NCBI RefSeq assembly: GCF_009208555.1 | Contig: NZ_WFLI01000027.1 | Location: forward strand, 21,261-85,260 | Origin: Janthinobacterium violaceinigrum | Lineage (GTDB): Bacteria > Pseudomonadota > Gammaproteobacteria > Burkholderiales > Burkholderiaceae_D | DNA length: 64,000 nt | Reading direction: 5' to 3' | Shown: piece by piece, positions 8,734 to 17,573 of the stretch | Numbering within the stretch: position 1 is the stretch's first letter | Layout: each line of letters starts with the position of its first letter | Position numbers and translations under genes: made by a program | The notes under the pieces: generated by a model | The model's input: only the letters and a program-made list of their open reading frames with translations | Told to the model about the DNA's origin: nothing | Database searches by the model: none

Positions 8734-9891
8734 TTAGCGTGCGCGCACTTGGCTGATGGCCTTGCCCAAGTCGATCACTGACATGGCATAAAAATAACTT
8801 CTGTTGTACTGAGTTATAGCAAAGAAGTTATTGGTTGCCAAGTGATACTCAGTTGCTTCTGAACCATTTTGTAAATCGATCAAGCCGAACAACATGTTCT
8901 GGGGCGTGCTCGGGGCGGCAGTGACGCCGGCTTCCTGCAATTCCCCCAGCCGGTACTTCGCTTGCAAGCCCTGGCCGATGAATTTTTCCCAGGCGCGGCT
9001 GGCCGAGACGTTGACGGGATAGGTGCTGATGGCCGGGTCGTCGCGCCGCCAGCCGTGCTCGACGAGGAAATGCGCGACGCTGCCGATGGCGTCGGCCGTG
9101 GAATTGCGCAGGTCGATGTGACTATCGCCATCGAAGTCCACCGCATATTTCATGATGCTGCTAGGCATAAACTGGGGCAGGCCGATGGCGCCCGCGTAGG
9201 AGCCGAGCAGGGTCAGCGGATCGATGCCATCCTTGCGCGCGAACAGCAGCGCGTTTTCCAGTTCCCCCTTGAAAAATTCCATGCGCGCGGCCCGCGTCGG
9301 GCTTTCCGGATAGGAAAACGCCAGGGTGGTCAGCGCGTCGAGCACGCGGAAACGGCCCGTGTTGCGTCCGTACACGGTTTCCACGCCGATGATGCCGACG
9401 ATGATTTCGGCCGGCACGCCATACTCGCGTTCGGCACGGGCCAGCGCCTCGGCATTCTCTTCCCAGAATTTCACGCCCGCATTGATGCGCACGGGCTCGA
9501 TGAAGCGGGCGCTGTACGCTTGCCAGTTCTTCGGCTTGCCCGGCGGCGCCGGCTTCATCAGCTGCACGGTCGACTCGACATAGCGCACCTTGCCGAACAG
9601 GGTATCGAGTGCGGCGCGGTCAAAACCATGCTTGGCCGACATGTCGTCGAGGAAGGCGCGGACTTCTTTCCAGTTGGCATAGTCGACAAATTCGCCTTCG
9701 AAGTCGAACTTGGCCGGTGCTTTCTTTACGGTGGCCTTGGCGGCCGGCGCCTTGGCCGCGCGCACGGCACGGGCGCGGTCGGCGGCGGAAATATTGCTGT
9801 TCTCGCCTGCATGCGCGGTCGCCAGGCACAGGGGAAGGGAGAGGAGCAGGGACAGGGCGGGGTATTTGATCGGTAACAAGGAGCGTCTCAT
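8734..9891 (-). CDS. mltB: Lytic murein transglycosylase B
   Basis: A 385-residue periplasmic enzyme that cleaves peptidoglycan between MurNAc and GlcNAc, leaving 1,6-anhydroMurNAc ends. A signal sequence ends near ATAHAGE. The family 3 catalytic glutamate is in GIIGVETVYGRNTG, followed by SYAGAIGLPQFMPSS and the VDFDGDSHIDL segment typical of MltB. I chose ATG 9891, which overlaps the stop of the upstream gene as ATGA, over an ATG two codons earlier. It is the last gene of the MoxR-DUF58-TgpA operon, so its product is probably made together with that system. Confidence 0.9.
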   Translation of the reverse strand: MRRSLLPIKYPALSLLLSLPLCLATAHAGENSNISAADRARAVRAAKAPAAKATVKKAPAKFDFEGEFVDYANWKEVRAFLDDMSAKHGFDRAALDTLFGKVRYVESTVQLMKPAPPGKPKNWQAYSARFIEPVRINAGVKFWEENAEALARAEREYGVPAEIIVGIIGVETVYGRNTGRFRVLDALTTLAFSYPESPTRAARMEFFKGELENALLFARKDGIDPLTLLGSYAGAIGLPQFMPSSIMKYAVDFDGDSHIDLRNSTADAIGSVAHFLVEHGWRRDDPAISTYPVNVSASRAWEKFIGQGLQAKYRLGELQEAGVTAAPSTPQNMLFGLIDLQNGSEATEYHLATNNFFAITQYNRSYFYAMSVIDLGKAISQVRAR

Positions 9892-11909
9892 CGGCATTGG
9901 GTTAACAGGCGGCGCAAGCTGCGCCGCGCGCGGAGTTGTTCGTCTGGGTTGGCATTACCATACTTCATCGCGGCATAGATTGCCAGAAACTGTGCGATGG
10001 ATGCGTGCGCCTCGGGTGTGGCCTTGCCGGCAGCCAGGCGCGCAGCATAACCGTGCGGGCCTTCATGCGGCGCACGGCTGTAGCCGCGCAGCGCCTGCTG
10101 GCGGCAAAACTGCGCGTACAGCACGTCGAGCGGATCGTCTTGCCGCGCCTGCCGCCACCAGACGAGGACGCCGGCCATGGCGGACAGCAGGGCCAGCACG
10201 GCGCAAGCGCGTGCCAGGGTCGTTGCCGGCAGGTTTTTCAAGCCGTCGAGCATGGCGCGCTGGCGCTGCGGCGTGGTGTCGAGCACCCAGTTGCTCCAGG
10301 CGTGCTCGGCCTGCTGCCATTGCTGGCGCCAGGCGGCAATCGCCCCGCTGGCGCCCCCATCGAGACCGGCCAGCGCGCGCCAGGCCGACAGCGGCGACGG
10401 GGCCGCCGGCAGGGCCGCGTCGAGATTGCGCTCCGTGCGCAGGGGCGCGACGGCGCTGGTGGGATCGACGCGCACCCAGCCCCGGCCTGCCAGCCATACT
10501 TCGCTCCAGGCATGGGCATCGGACTGGCGCACCGTCAGGCTGGCGCCGTCACTGCTGCGTGCGCCGCCCTGGTAGCCCGTGACGACGCGCGCGGGGATGC
10601 CCATGGCGCGCATCAGCACGACGAAGCTGCCTGCGTAATGCTCGCAAAAGCCCGCCTGCGTGGTGAACAGGAAGTCGTCGACGCCATGCTTGCCCAGCAG
10701 CGGTGGCTGCAGCGTGTAGCGGAAGGGTGCGCGGTGGAAGTGGTCGAGCACGGCGGCGATGGCGTCGGCGGGTGCCAGCGCGTGCGCGCCGTTGCCGCGC
10801 AGTGCGCGGGCCCAGGCCACGCTGCGTGGATTGCTGCCAGCGGGCAAGGCCAGCCATGGCTGCTGCCGGGCCACGGACAGGCCTGCCTGCAGCCGATAGC
10901 CGGGCTGGGAACTGGCGCGGTAACGCACGGTCGAAGTAATGGCTTGCGCCGTCAGCACTTCCAGCGCGGACGACACGACATACGGGTTGCCGGGCAAGCG
11001 TTCGATGCTGCGCGGCAGGTCGAGCGCGAAGATGCGCCGCTGGCCGCTCGCCTGCAAGGTCACTTCGTATTGGCTGGGCGAGCCTTCCAGCGCGATGTCG
11101 ACGCGGCTGTCGGCGGCTGGCGCGCGCTGGCCCGCACCGCGGCGCGTCCAGGTGGCGCCGTCGTAGTCGCCCAGCACCACGCCGCGCCAGTACAGCTGGT
11201 CTTGCGGCGGTATCGGCGTGGAAAAGCGGGCCGTCAAGACGGGCTCGCCCGACAGGGCCAACGAGGCGATGGCACCCGGCTGCATGCTGTCGGACAAGCC
11301 CGTGCGCGCCTGCGTGCCCTCGTGCGGTGCGCCCCACAGGGGGCCGTCGAGGCGGGGCAGGATCAGAAACATCACGGCCGACAGGGGGATGGCCAGCGCC
11401 AGCATGCGTGCCAGCAAACCCAGGCGTTGCGCCAGGCGGGGCTGCAGCGTGCCGTACTGGGCCGACAGCAGGCCGGCCAGCAGGACGATGACGGTCGCCA
11501 GCATCCAGATGGCGCTGAGGATGCCTTGCGTATGGAAAAAGTTCGCCAAGAGCAAAAAGAAACTGAGGAAGACGAAGACGAAGACATCGCGCCGGCCATG
11601 CATTTCCAGCGATTTCAAGGCCAGCAGCAGGGCCAGCAGGGCGACGCCGGGATCGCGTCCCAGCACCGTGCCGTAGCTGGCGTAGACAGCGGCGATGCCC
11701 AGCAGGGCCAGCGGCACGAGCACGGCCAGCTGCGGCTGGCGCCGGCCCCGCACGGTCATGCTGGCGCGCCACAGCAGCAGCGCGCCGGCGGCGGCCGACA
11801 TCCACGGCGGCAGGTGCAGCGCGTGCGGCGCCAGCACCATGGCGGCGGCCAGCAACAGCAGCAGGATGTCGGCCTTGTCGCGCGGCAAGTTGGTCATCCA
11901 TAGCCTCAT
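9888..11909 (-). CDS. tgpA: TgpA-like membrane transglutaminase (DUF3488 plus transglutaminase core plus DUF4129-type tail)
   Basis: A 673-residue inner-membrane protein. About six hydrophobic helices fill residues 14-200 (DUF3488). A periplasmic transglutaminase-like domain follows, with the triad Cys in AGFCEHYAG, His in SDAHAWSEVW and Asp in RVDPT. Another membrane helix (ACAVLALLSAMAGVLVWW) comes near residue 560, followed by a cytoplasmic tail. TgpA of Pseudomonas is essential and has transglutaminase activity on the periplasmic side. Start and stop both overlap neighbours as ATGA, so translation is coupled with the DUF58 gene and mltB. The linkage to a lytic transglycosylase points to cell-envelope work. 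The physiological substrate is not established. Confidence 0.88.
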   Translation of the reverse strand: MRLWMTNLPRDKADILLLLLAAAMVLAPHALHLPPWMSAAAGALLLWRASMTVRGRRQPQLAVLVPLALLGIAAVYASYGTVLGRDPGVALLALLLALKSLEMHGRRDVFVFVFLSFFLLLANFFHTQGILSAIWMLATVIVLLAGLLSAQYGTLQPRLAQRLGLLARMLALAIPLSAVMFLILPRLDGPLWGAPHEGTQARTGLSDSMQPGAIASLALSGEPVLTARFSTPIPPQDQLYWRGVVLGDYDGATWTRRGAGQRAPAADSRVDIALEGSPSQYEVTLQASGQRRIFALDLPRSIERLPGNPYVVSSALEVLTAQAITSTVRYRASSQPGYRLQAGLSVARQQPWLALPAGSNPRSVAWARALRGNGAHALAPADAIAAVLDHFHRAPFRYTLQPPLLGKHGVDDFLFTTQAGFCEHYAGSFVVLMRAMGIPARVVTGYQGGARSSDGASLTVRQSDAHAWSEVWLAGRGWVRVDPTSAVAPLRTERNLDAALPAAPSPLSAWRALAGLDGGASGAIAAWRQQWQQAEHAWSNWVLDTTPQRQRAMLDGLKNLPATTLARACAVLALLSAMAGVLVWWRQARQDDPLDVLYAQFCRQQALRGYSRAPHEGPHGYAARLAAGKATPEAHASIAQFLAIYAAMKYGNANPDEQLRARRSLRRLLTQCR

Positions 11910-12886
11910 GTCATGGCCTCATGCTGTGGCAAACCATGCAGGGCCAGCGCGCGCAGGCAGGCGTCGCGCTGGCTGGCGCCCAGGGCCGGCGCCAGCGTCA
12001 GCGCGCCCAGGCGCAAGCCGTATGGCTGGCCCGTCCGTTCCGCCTGCAGCACCCAGGCGGCCAGGCGCGACAGGCGCGCTTCCGGCGCCAGCGCGTGCAG
12101 CGTGGCGTCGTCCAGCACGATGCTGCCACGGGCTGCGCCCGCCGGTGCGTCGGCGGCAGGCTGGAATTGTTTGCTGAATAAATGCGCGCCATCCTGGCGG
12201 GCGATCTGGCGCCAGGCCAGGCGCCGCAAGGAGTCGCCTGGCTGGTAGGCGCGCACGCCCGCCAGTTCCAGGGCGCCGCCGGATGCGTGCGTCGCTGGTG
12301 CTGTCCGCCGCGCCGGGCCCGCCAGCAAGGGCAGCGGCGGCGCATTGGGCTCGGGACGCGGATACACGAGCACGCGCGCCTCGGGTTGCCAATGGCACCA
12401 GGCAACAAACAGGCCCAGCGGAAAACTGCCGGACAGGCGCACGGCCGGCGCATCGCGCCAGCCCCGCTGCTGTGCGGCGACACCGATGCTGACGGCCGTG
12501 TCACCGTGGGCGGCGATGTCGGCCAGGCTGGGCGCTGCAGCAGAACCGTGGGCGGCCAGGCGGATCGCATGGCGGGGGCGGGCGCTGCGGTTGATCAGGC
12601 GCAAGGTAAAAAAAGCGTGGCTGCCCGCGAACACGGGCTGGCCCGACGTGGCGGCCAGCGCCAGTCCCGCCAGGTTGCGGCTGGCAAACAGCATGTCGGC
12701 GATGGCGCAGGCGGCGGCAAAATACGTGAGCGCATAGCCCAGGCCCAGGCGGTAATTGACGGCGGCGATCCACAGCGCCAGCAGCAGGGCCGCAAACGCC
12801 AGGCCCGCGCGCGAGGGACGGATGTGCACGCGCTGCGCGCCCAGCCAGGGGCGCACCGGCAGCCACGGGTGATCGCGCCAGCGCAC
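11906..12886 (-). CDS. DUF58 domain-containing membrane protein
   Basis: A 326-residue protein with two hydrophobic helices near residues 27-70 and a soluble C-terminal DUF58 domain. The family signature YQPGDSLRRLAWR is present at about residue 215. DUF58 proteins nearly always sit next to a MoxR AAA+ ATPase and are thought to be its partner or client; the biochemical role is unknown. It lies 5 bp after the MoxR gene and its stop overlaps the tgpA start (ATGA). This gene set is a widely conserved four-gene unit in betaproteobacteria and gammaproteobacteria. Confidence 0.85.
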   Translation of the reverse strand: MRWRDHPWLPVRPWLGAQRVHIRPSRAGLAFAALLLALWIAAVNYRLGLGYALTYFAAACAIADMLFASRNLAGLALAATSGQPVFAGSHAFFTLRLINRSARPRHAIRLAAHGSAAAPSLADIAAHGDTAVSIGVAAQQRGWRDAPAVRLSGSFPLGLFVAWCHWQPEARVLVYPRPEPNAPPLPLLAGPARRTAPATHASGGALELAGVRAYQPGDSLRRLAWRQIARQDGAHLFSKQFQPAADAPAGAARGSIVLDDATLHALAPEARLSRLAAWVLQAERTGQPYGLRLGALTLAPALGASQRDACLRALALHGLPQHEAMT

Positions 12887-12891
12887 GCTTG

Positions 12892-13800
12892 TCAGACGGG
12901 GGTAGCCAGCAGCAATTGCTGCAGCAAGGTGCGGCTATCCGTGGCGCCTTGCGCCGCATGCAGGCGGTGGGCGCAGACGGGCAGCAGCACGGCTTGCACA
13001 TCGTCGGGCGTGACGTGGTCGCGTCCGGCCAGGGCGGCCCAGGCGCGCGCCGCCTGCAGCAGGGCCAGCGCGGCGCGCGGGCTGAGGCCGTCGGCAAACA
13101 CGCCGGGCACGCGGGTGGCGTGCACGAGGGCCAGCACGTAGTCGACGACGGCGGGCGAGGCGTGGATGGCGCGCAGGCCCGCTTGCGCCTGCAGCAATTC
13201 CTCTGCATTCATCACGGCCGGCAGGGTCTGCAGCATGGCGCGGCGGTCGGCGCCCAGCAGCAGCGCCCGTTCCGCGGCCGCATCGGGATAGCCCAGGGTG
13301 ACGCACATGAGAAAGCGGTCGAGCTGCGATTCGGGCAGGGGGAAGGTGCCCAGCTGGTGCGCGCAGTTTTGCGTGGCGATGACGAAGAACGGCTGCGGCA
13401 GCGCCCGCGTGACGCCATCGAGCGTCACTTGCCGCTCCTCCATCGCTTCCAGCAAGCCCGACTGCGTCTTCGGCGTGGCGCGGTTGATTTCGTCGGCCAG
13501 CAGCACCTGGGTAAACAGGGGGCCGGGGTGAAACTGGAAACTGGCGCTGCCCCGGTCATACACGCTCATGCCGGCCACGTCGGCCGGCAGCAGGTCGCTG
13601 GTAAATTGCTGGCGCTTCCATTGCAGGCCCAGCGAGACGGCCAGCGCATGGGCCAAGGTGGTCTTGCCCACGCCGGGCACGTCTTCGATCAGCAGGTGGC
13701 CGCCCGCCAGCACGCAGGCAAGGGTCTGGCGGATCTGTAACTGTTTGCCGACGAGAACTTCGCCGATCTGCTGTGCGGCCTGGTGTATTTTCGAAAACAT
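12892..13800 (-). CDS. MoxR family AAA+ ATPase
   Basis: A 302-residue cytoplasmic ATPase. It has Walker A GVGKTTLA, Walker B LLADEINRA, a sensor-1 type IATQN segment and the C-terminal lid with DVQAVLLPV. MoxR ATPases act as chaperone-like factors for maturation of partner proteins, often those with DUF58 or VWA domains. The frame extends to a GTG at 13821, but ATG 13800 (MFSKIHQ) matches family N-termini better; neither has a strong ribosome site. It is the first gene of the operon running to mltB. Confidence 0.88.
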   Translation of the reverse strand: MFSKIHQAAQQIGEVLVGKQLQIRQTLACVLAGGHLLIEDVPGVGKTTLAHALAVSLGLQWKRQQFTSDLLPADVAGMSVYDRGSASFQFHPGPLFTQVLLADEINRATPKTQSGLLEAMEERQVTLDGVTRALPQPFFVIATQNCAHQLGTFPLPESQLDRFLMCVTLGYPDAAAERALLLGADRRAMLQTLPAVMNAEELLQAQAGLRAIHASPAVVDYVLALVHATRVPGVFADGLSPRAALALLQAARAWAALAGRDHVTPDDVQAVLLPVCAHRLHAAQGATDSRTLLQQLLLATPV

Positions 13801-14038
13801 GCTATTTCTATCACAGTACACGGGATTATTTAATTTACAATCGCTTTGGCCAGGTCAAACCACGCCGCCCGCCTGCGCCGCGCACGTGGTAGATTAGTGC
13901 CGAGGCAAGGGCGGCACAGACCAGCCAATGATTTTATGCGAGAACGCGCCGGGCAGGCAGGAATGCCGTGCAGTATTCCCCGTGAGTGTTCCCGTGTGGA
14001 CAGAGAATGGACAGAGACAGAGGTAACCAGTACAGCGC

Positions 14039-14965
14039 ATGAGCACAGCCATTTATACCCATCCCGATTGCCAGCGCCACGAAATGGGCGACTGGCATCC
14101 CGAATCGCCGGCCCGCTTGCAGGCCATCAATGATCAACTGATCCTCGCGCACATCAGCGACCTGGTCGAGCACCGCGACGGCGTGCGCGCGCAATTGTCC
14201 GATATCGAGCGCAACCACAGCGCCACGGCCATCGGCCTCGTGCGCGACAACGTGCCGCCCGCCGGCGACTACTACCCGCTCGACGGCGACACCCTGCTCA
14301 ATGCGCACAGCTACAATGCGGCGCTGGCCGCGGCCGGCTCGGCCGTGGCCGCCACGGACGCCGTCATCGATGGCGAGATCAGCAACGCCTTCTGCTCGAT
14401 CCGCCCGCCCGGCCACCATGCGCGGCCCAGCGAGCCCATGGGTTTCTGCCTGTTCAACAACGTGGCCATCGCCGCCAAGCATGCGCTCGACGTGCGGGGG
14501 CTCGAGCGCGTCGCCATCGTCGATTTCGACGTGCATCATGGCAATGGCACGGCTGAATCCGTGGCGCACGATCCCCGCATCCTGATGGTCAGCTTTTTCC
14601 AGCACCCGTTCTATCCGTACAGCGATGTCGAGTCCTACACGGATACGCGCGTGAACGTGCCCGTGCCGGCCCGCTCGAAGGGCGACGTGGTGCGCCAGCT
14701 GGTGCTCGACCACTGGCTGCCCGCGCTGCACCGGCAGCAGCCGCAGATGATTTTCATTTCGGCCGGTTTCGATGCCCACCGCGAAGACGACGTGGGCGGC
14801 ATGGGCCTGGTGGAGGCCGACTACACGTGGATGACGCAGCAGATGATGGCCGTGGCCAGCCAGTACGGCAAGGGCCGCATCGTCAGCTGCCTGGAAGGGG
14901 GCTACAACCTGTCGTCGCTGGGCCGCAGCGTGGCGGCGCACGTCAAGGCGCTGGCGGAACTGTAA
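14039..14965 (+). CDS. Histone deacetylase family protein (acetylpolyamine amidohydrolase type)
   Basis: A 308-residue zinc hydrolase of the HDAC/AcuC/AphA superfamily that removes acetyl groups from amines such as lysine side chains or polyamines. Zn and catalytic residues are recognisable in RPPGHHA, DFDVHHGNGT and SAGFDAHREDD, with a final GGYNLSSLGRS. It resembles class II bacterial HDAC-like proteins. The true substrate in bacteria is usually unknown. ATG 14039 is the natural start (MSTAIYTHPDCQRHEMG), with AGAGGT somewhat far upstream. It is monocistronic, with its stop next to that of the convergent unknown gene. Confidence 0.88.
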   Translation: MSTAIYTHPDCQRHEMGDWHPESPARLQAINDQLILAHISDLVEHRDGVRAQLSDIERNHSATAIGLVRDNVPPAGDYYPLDGDTLLNAHSYNAALAAAGSAVAATDAVIDGEISNAFCSIRPPGHHARPSEPMGFCLFNNVAIAAKHALDVRGLERVAIVDFDVHHGNGTAESVAHDPRILMVSFFQHPFYPYSDVESYTDTRVNVPVPARSKGDVVRQLVLDHWLPALHRQQPQMIFISAGFDAHREDDVGGMGLVEADYTWMTQQMMAVASQYGKGRIVSCLEGGYNLSSLGRSVAAHVKALAEL

Positions 14966-15364
14966 TTACAGCAAGCTGGGGCGGCTGCGGGAATTGGTGT
15001 GGCGGTGGGTCTGGTAGTCGAGCGCGTCGCCGGCCATGAAGCGGCGCCATGCCTGCGTGTAGACGAGCGAGGATTTCTCCGCATCGAAGCTGTCGAGTTG
15101 CAGCATGTCGCGGTGGTGCTTGATTTCATTGACCAGCTGGTCATACAGCACTTGCAAGCCATAGCTGTCGGCGCTCTGGCGTTTCAGGCGCTCTTGCAGT
15201 TGCGCCACTTGCAGCTGCAGCTGCCGGCATTCCTTCTTCAGGTGCGGCACGCTGCCATGGCGCGGCGCGCGCTTGGGCGCCGCCTTGATCTGGCGCGGGC
15301 GCCAGCCGGCACGCTCGGTTTCCGTGTGCAGCGCCGGCGTTGCGCCACTGTGTTCCATCGTCAT
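14966..15364 (-). CDS. Hypothetical coiled-coil protein
   Basis: About 132 residues, not recognised. The middle (HLKKECRQLQLQVAQLQERLKRQ) is a strong heptad-type coiled coil. It is followed by a conserved-looking segment with YTQAWRRFMAGDALDYQ and a basic tail. The frame extends to a GTG at 15397, but ATG 15364 with GGGGAT upstream is the better start; ATG 15358 is also possible. There is no signal peptide. It has its own upstream region and is convergent with the HDAC-like gene. No function can be proposed. Confidence 0.65.
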   Translation of the reverse strand: MTMEHSGATPALHTETERAGWRPRQIKAAPKRAPRHGSVPHLKKECRQLQLQVAQLQERLKRQSADSYGLQVLYDQLVNEIKHHRDMLQLDSFDAEKSSLVYTQAWRRFMAGDALDYQTHRHTNSRSRPSLL

Positions 15365-15525
15365 ATCGGCCAATCCCCATCGCGTATTTCCCTGCACCTG
15401 GCGCTGGCCAGTCTGGAAAATAATTGCTTTTCATTTAAGAGGCGATATTAAAGCATACTTTTTTGTTGCTTGCAGTAAATATAAGAATCCATTTGGAAAT
15501 ATTTGACCTGCTTTCCCCGCCCGCA

Positions 15526-16323
15526 TCACTGCACTAGCGCCCCCTTCATGGGAGCGGCGGGGGCCGCGCCGGCCATGTTGCCATCCTCGGCGTAAGTGAG
15601 GGTCAGCAGGGTGTTGTCGTCCCAGTTCCCGTCATGCAGGGGCGGCACGTAGCGCTGGCGGTCTTCCGTCACGCGGATGTCCATCGTGCGCTCGCCCGAA
15701 CGCGCCTGCACGGCCAGCAGCTTGCGGAACACGGGGTAGGGCACGTGGATCAGCGACGAGTGGCATGGCCCGCCTGCCAGGCGGAACAGGTTGCGCCGGA
15801 CAAAGGACAGCTCATCCTGCTCGACGGCCCAGCGGATTTCGCATTCCAGGCGCAAGTCGCCCAGTCGGCGCACGTTCTGGGGCAGGCCCGGCGTGTGGAT
15901 GTCGGCGCGCCAGCGCAAGGTGGCGCGCCTCTTGTTGCTGACCAGGTCGGCATTTGCATCGTAGGCGGTCTTGTCGCGCGTCAAGGTAAAGCCGCCATCG
16001 GCCGCCAGCGGCACGGGGATGGACAGATTGTCGGCCGACAGGTGCAGGGTCACGCCATCGAGCCTGGCCTTGGGCGTGGCGGGGATCAGCATGAAGCGCA
16101 GCGGCGCGCCCGGCGCCAGGCGCTGGTGGTCGGCATACGCGTCGAGTCCCTTGAGCATGGTGCGGTAGGGGCGCAGGTCGGGGTCGCGCGTGCTTTGCAC
16201 GTCGACGATTTGCTGCATTTCCTGGCTGGCCGGATCGCCTGGTGCCGCCGCTTGTTCCTGGGCCATGGCGGGCAGCAGGCAGGTGCAAAGGGCGGCGAAA
16301 AGGGAAAGACGGGGAAAATGCAT
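15526..16323 (-). CDS. Hypothetical exported protein
   Basis: 265 residues with a signal peptide ending at AMAQ (about residue 22). The mature part alternates beta-type hydrophobic segments, for example LRFMLIPATPKARLDGVTLHL and a late LLTLTYAEDGN. It contains two cysteines that could pair (LRLECEIRW and GGPCHSS). I do not recognise a named family. The gene is isolated and is followed by nothing obvious on its strand before the coiled-coil gene. Codon use fits its neighbours. Confidence 0.7.
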   Translation of the reverse strand: MHFPRLSLFAALCTCLLPAMAQEQAAAPGDPASQEMQQIVDVQSTRDPDLRPYRTMLKGLDAYADHQRLAPGAPLRFMLIPATPKARLDGVTLHLSADNLSIPVPLAADGGFTLTRDKTAYDANADLVSNKRRATLRWRADIHTPGLPQNVRRLGDLRLECEIRWAVEQDELSFVRRNLFRLAGGPCHSSLIHVPYPVFRKLLAVQARSGERTMDIRVTEDRQRYVPPLHDGNWDDNTLLTLTYAEDGNMAGAAPAAPMKGALVQ

Positions 16324-16523
16324 GGAATGCGTGCCAGGTTAAGCTTGCAATGGGGGAACCGGCCAGGCTGGACGGACTGCGGATCTTATCATTCATGTAA
16401 CTGCTAAATTATCACCAATTGTCTCGTCCGCGTCGCACGGCTGGCGCCGGCGGCGGAAAATGCGACGTCGTGGCGGCAACCACGTAAAATAGCGGATTGA
16501 CTGAACGAACTGAAAGCAAGAGC

Positions 16524-17471
16524 ATGGCGATACAATGGTACCCAGGACACATGAACGCGGCCCGCAAGAAAGCGGCCGAGACCATGGAAAACACCGACCT
16601 GGTGATTGAAGTGGTGGACGCGCGCCTGCCGGCAGCCAGCTGCAATCCCATGGTGGACGAGTTGCGCCTGTTCCGCCAGCGCCCTTGCCTGAAGATCCTC
16701 AACAAGACCGACCTGGCCGATCCTGCCGCCACCGCCGCCTGGGTCGCCTATTTCAACGCCCAGGAAGGCGTGACCGCGTATGCGATGACGACCAAGAAGC
16801 CGGGCGACGTGGCGCGCATCCCGGAACTGGCGAAATCGCTGGCGCCGCACCGCGGCGTGCCGACGAAGCCGCTGCGCATCATGATCATGGGCATTCCCAA
16901 CGTGGGCAAGTCGACCCTGATGAACGCGCTGCTGAAAAAGCGCGTGGCCAAGGTGGGCGACGAGCCGGCCGTCACCAAGATGCAGCAAAAGCTGTATCTG
17001 GACAAGAACACCATCCTCGTCGACACGCCCGGCATGCTGTGGCCGAAGATCGCCATCCCCAGCGACGGCCTGATGCTGGCAGCCAGCCACGCCATCGGTT
17101 CGAACGCGCTGATCGAGGAAGAAGTGGCCGTGTTCCTGGCCGAGGAATTGCTCAAGCGCTACCCGGACTTGCTGGCGGCCCGCTACGGCACCAAGGTCGG
17201 TGAAGTCGACGCCATCGGCGTGGTCGAAGGCATTGCCGCCAAGCGCGGTTTCCGCATCAAGGGCGGCGACTACGATTTCGAGAAAGCCTCGCATACCTTG
17301 CTGCTCGACTACCGCAGCGGCATCCTGGGACGCATCTCGCTGGAAACGCCGGACACGCGCGCGGCCCTGCTGGCCCAGCACGCGGCCGAGATGGCGGAAA
17401 AGGCGGCCAAGGCAGCGGAGATCGCGGCTGAAAAGGCCAGGAATGCGGCGCGCGGCAAGCGCGGCACGTAA
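16524..17471 (+). CDS. ylqF: Ribosome biogenesis GTPase YlqF/RbgA family
   Basis: A 315-residue circularly permuted GTPase. The G4 motif (KILNKTD) comes first, then the P-loop GIPNVGKST and the G3 DTPGM, the order typical of YlqF/RbgA. In Bacillus, RbgA helps a late step of 50S subunit assembly. Residues 1-60 carry the family start WYPGHM. The C-terminal 30 residues form an Ala/Lys/Glu-rich helix. ATG 16524 gives the family N-terminus; the longer frame would need a TTG at 16497. A strong intrinsic terminator follows immediately. Confidence 0.92.
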   Translation: MAIQWYPGHMNAARKKAAETMENTDLVIEVVDARLPAASCNPMVDELRLFRQRPCLKILNKTDLADPAATAAWVAYFNAQEGVTAYAMTTKKPGDVARIPELAKSLAPHRGVPTKPLRIMIMGIPNVGKSTLMNALLKKRVAKVGDEPAVTKMQQKLYLDKNTILVDTPGMLWPKIAIPSDGLMLAASHAIGSNALIEEEVAVFLAEELLKRYPDLLAARYGTKVGEVDAIGVVEGIAAKRGFRIKGGDYDFEKASHTLLLDYRSGILGRISLETPDTRAALLAQHAAEMAEKAAKAAEIAAEKARNAARGKRGT

Positions 17472-17480
17472 GTAAAAAAA

Positions 17481-17503
17481 GCCGCTAGTTAGCGGCTTTT
17501 TTT
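17481..17503 (+). terminator. Intrinsic terminator of ylqF
   Basis: The stem GCCGCT / AGCGGC (17481-17496) has a 4-nt loop and is followed by seven T. It begins 10 bp after the ylqF stop. Confidence 0.85.
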
Positions 17504-17509
17504 AATTCT

Positions 17510-17573
17510 GGGGTCAGACCCCCGATGGCGTTGGCGCTGAGCCAGCCGTTAGCGGTGTTGAGGGTCTGACCCC
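17510..17573. repeat. 64-bp inverted-repeat element with GGGGTCAGACCC ends
   Basis: Perfect 12-bp arms, GGGGTCAGACCC (17510-17521) and GGGTCTGACCCC (17562-17573), enclose a 40-bp centre. The centre holds a smaller inverted repeat, TGGC-GCTGA-GCCA. The right arm lies inside the 3' end of ygiD and supplies that gene's last codons, and the centre supplies its stop. The form is that of a REP-like or miniature mobile element. A related hairpin lies at 54673-54699. Confidence 0.6.

Noticed and set aside
17510..17573. Second terminator of ylqF
   Set aside because: The arms are far apart and no T-run follows; the hairpin at 17481 already explains termination.
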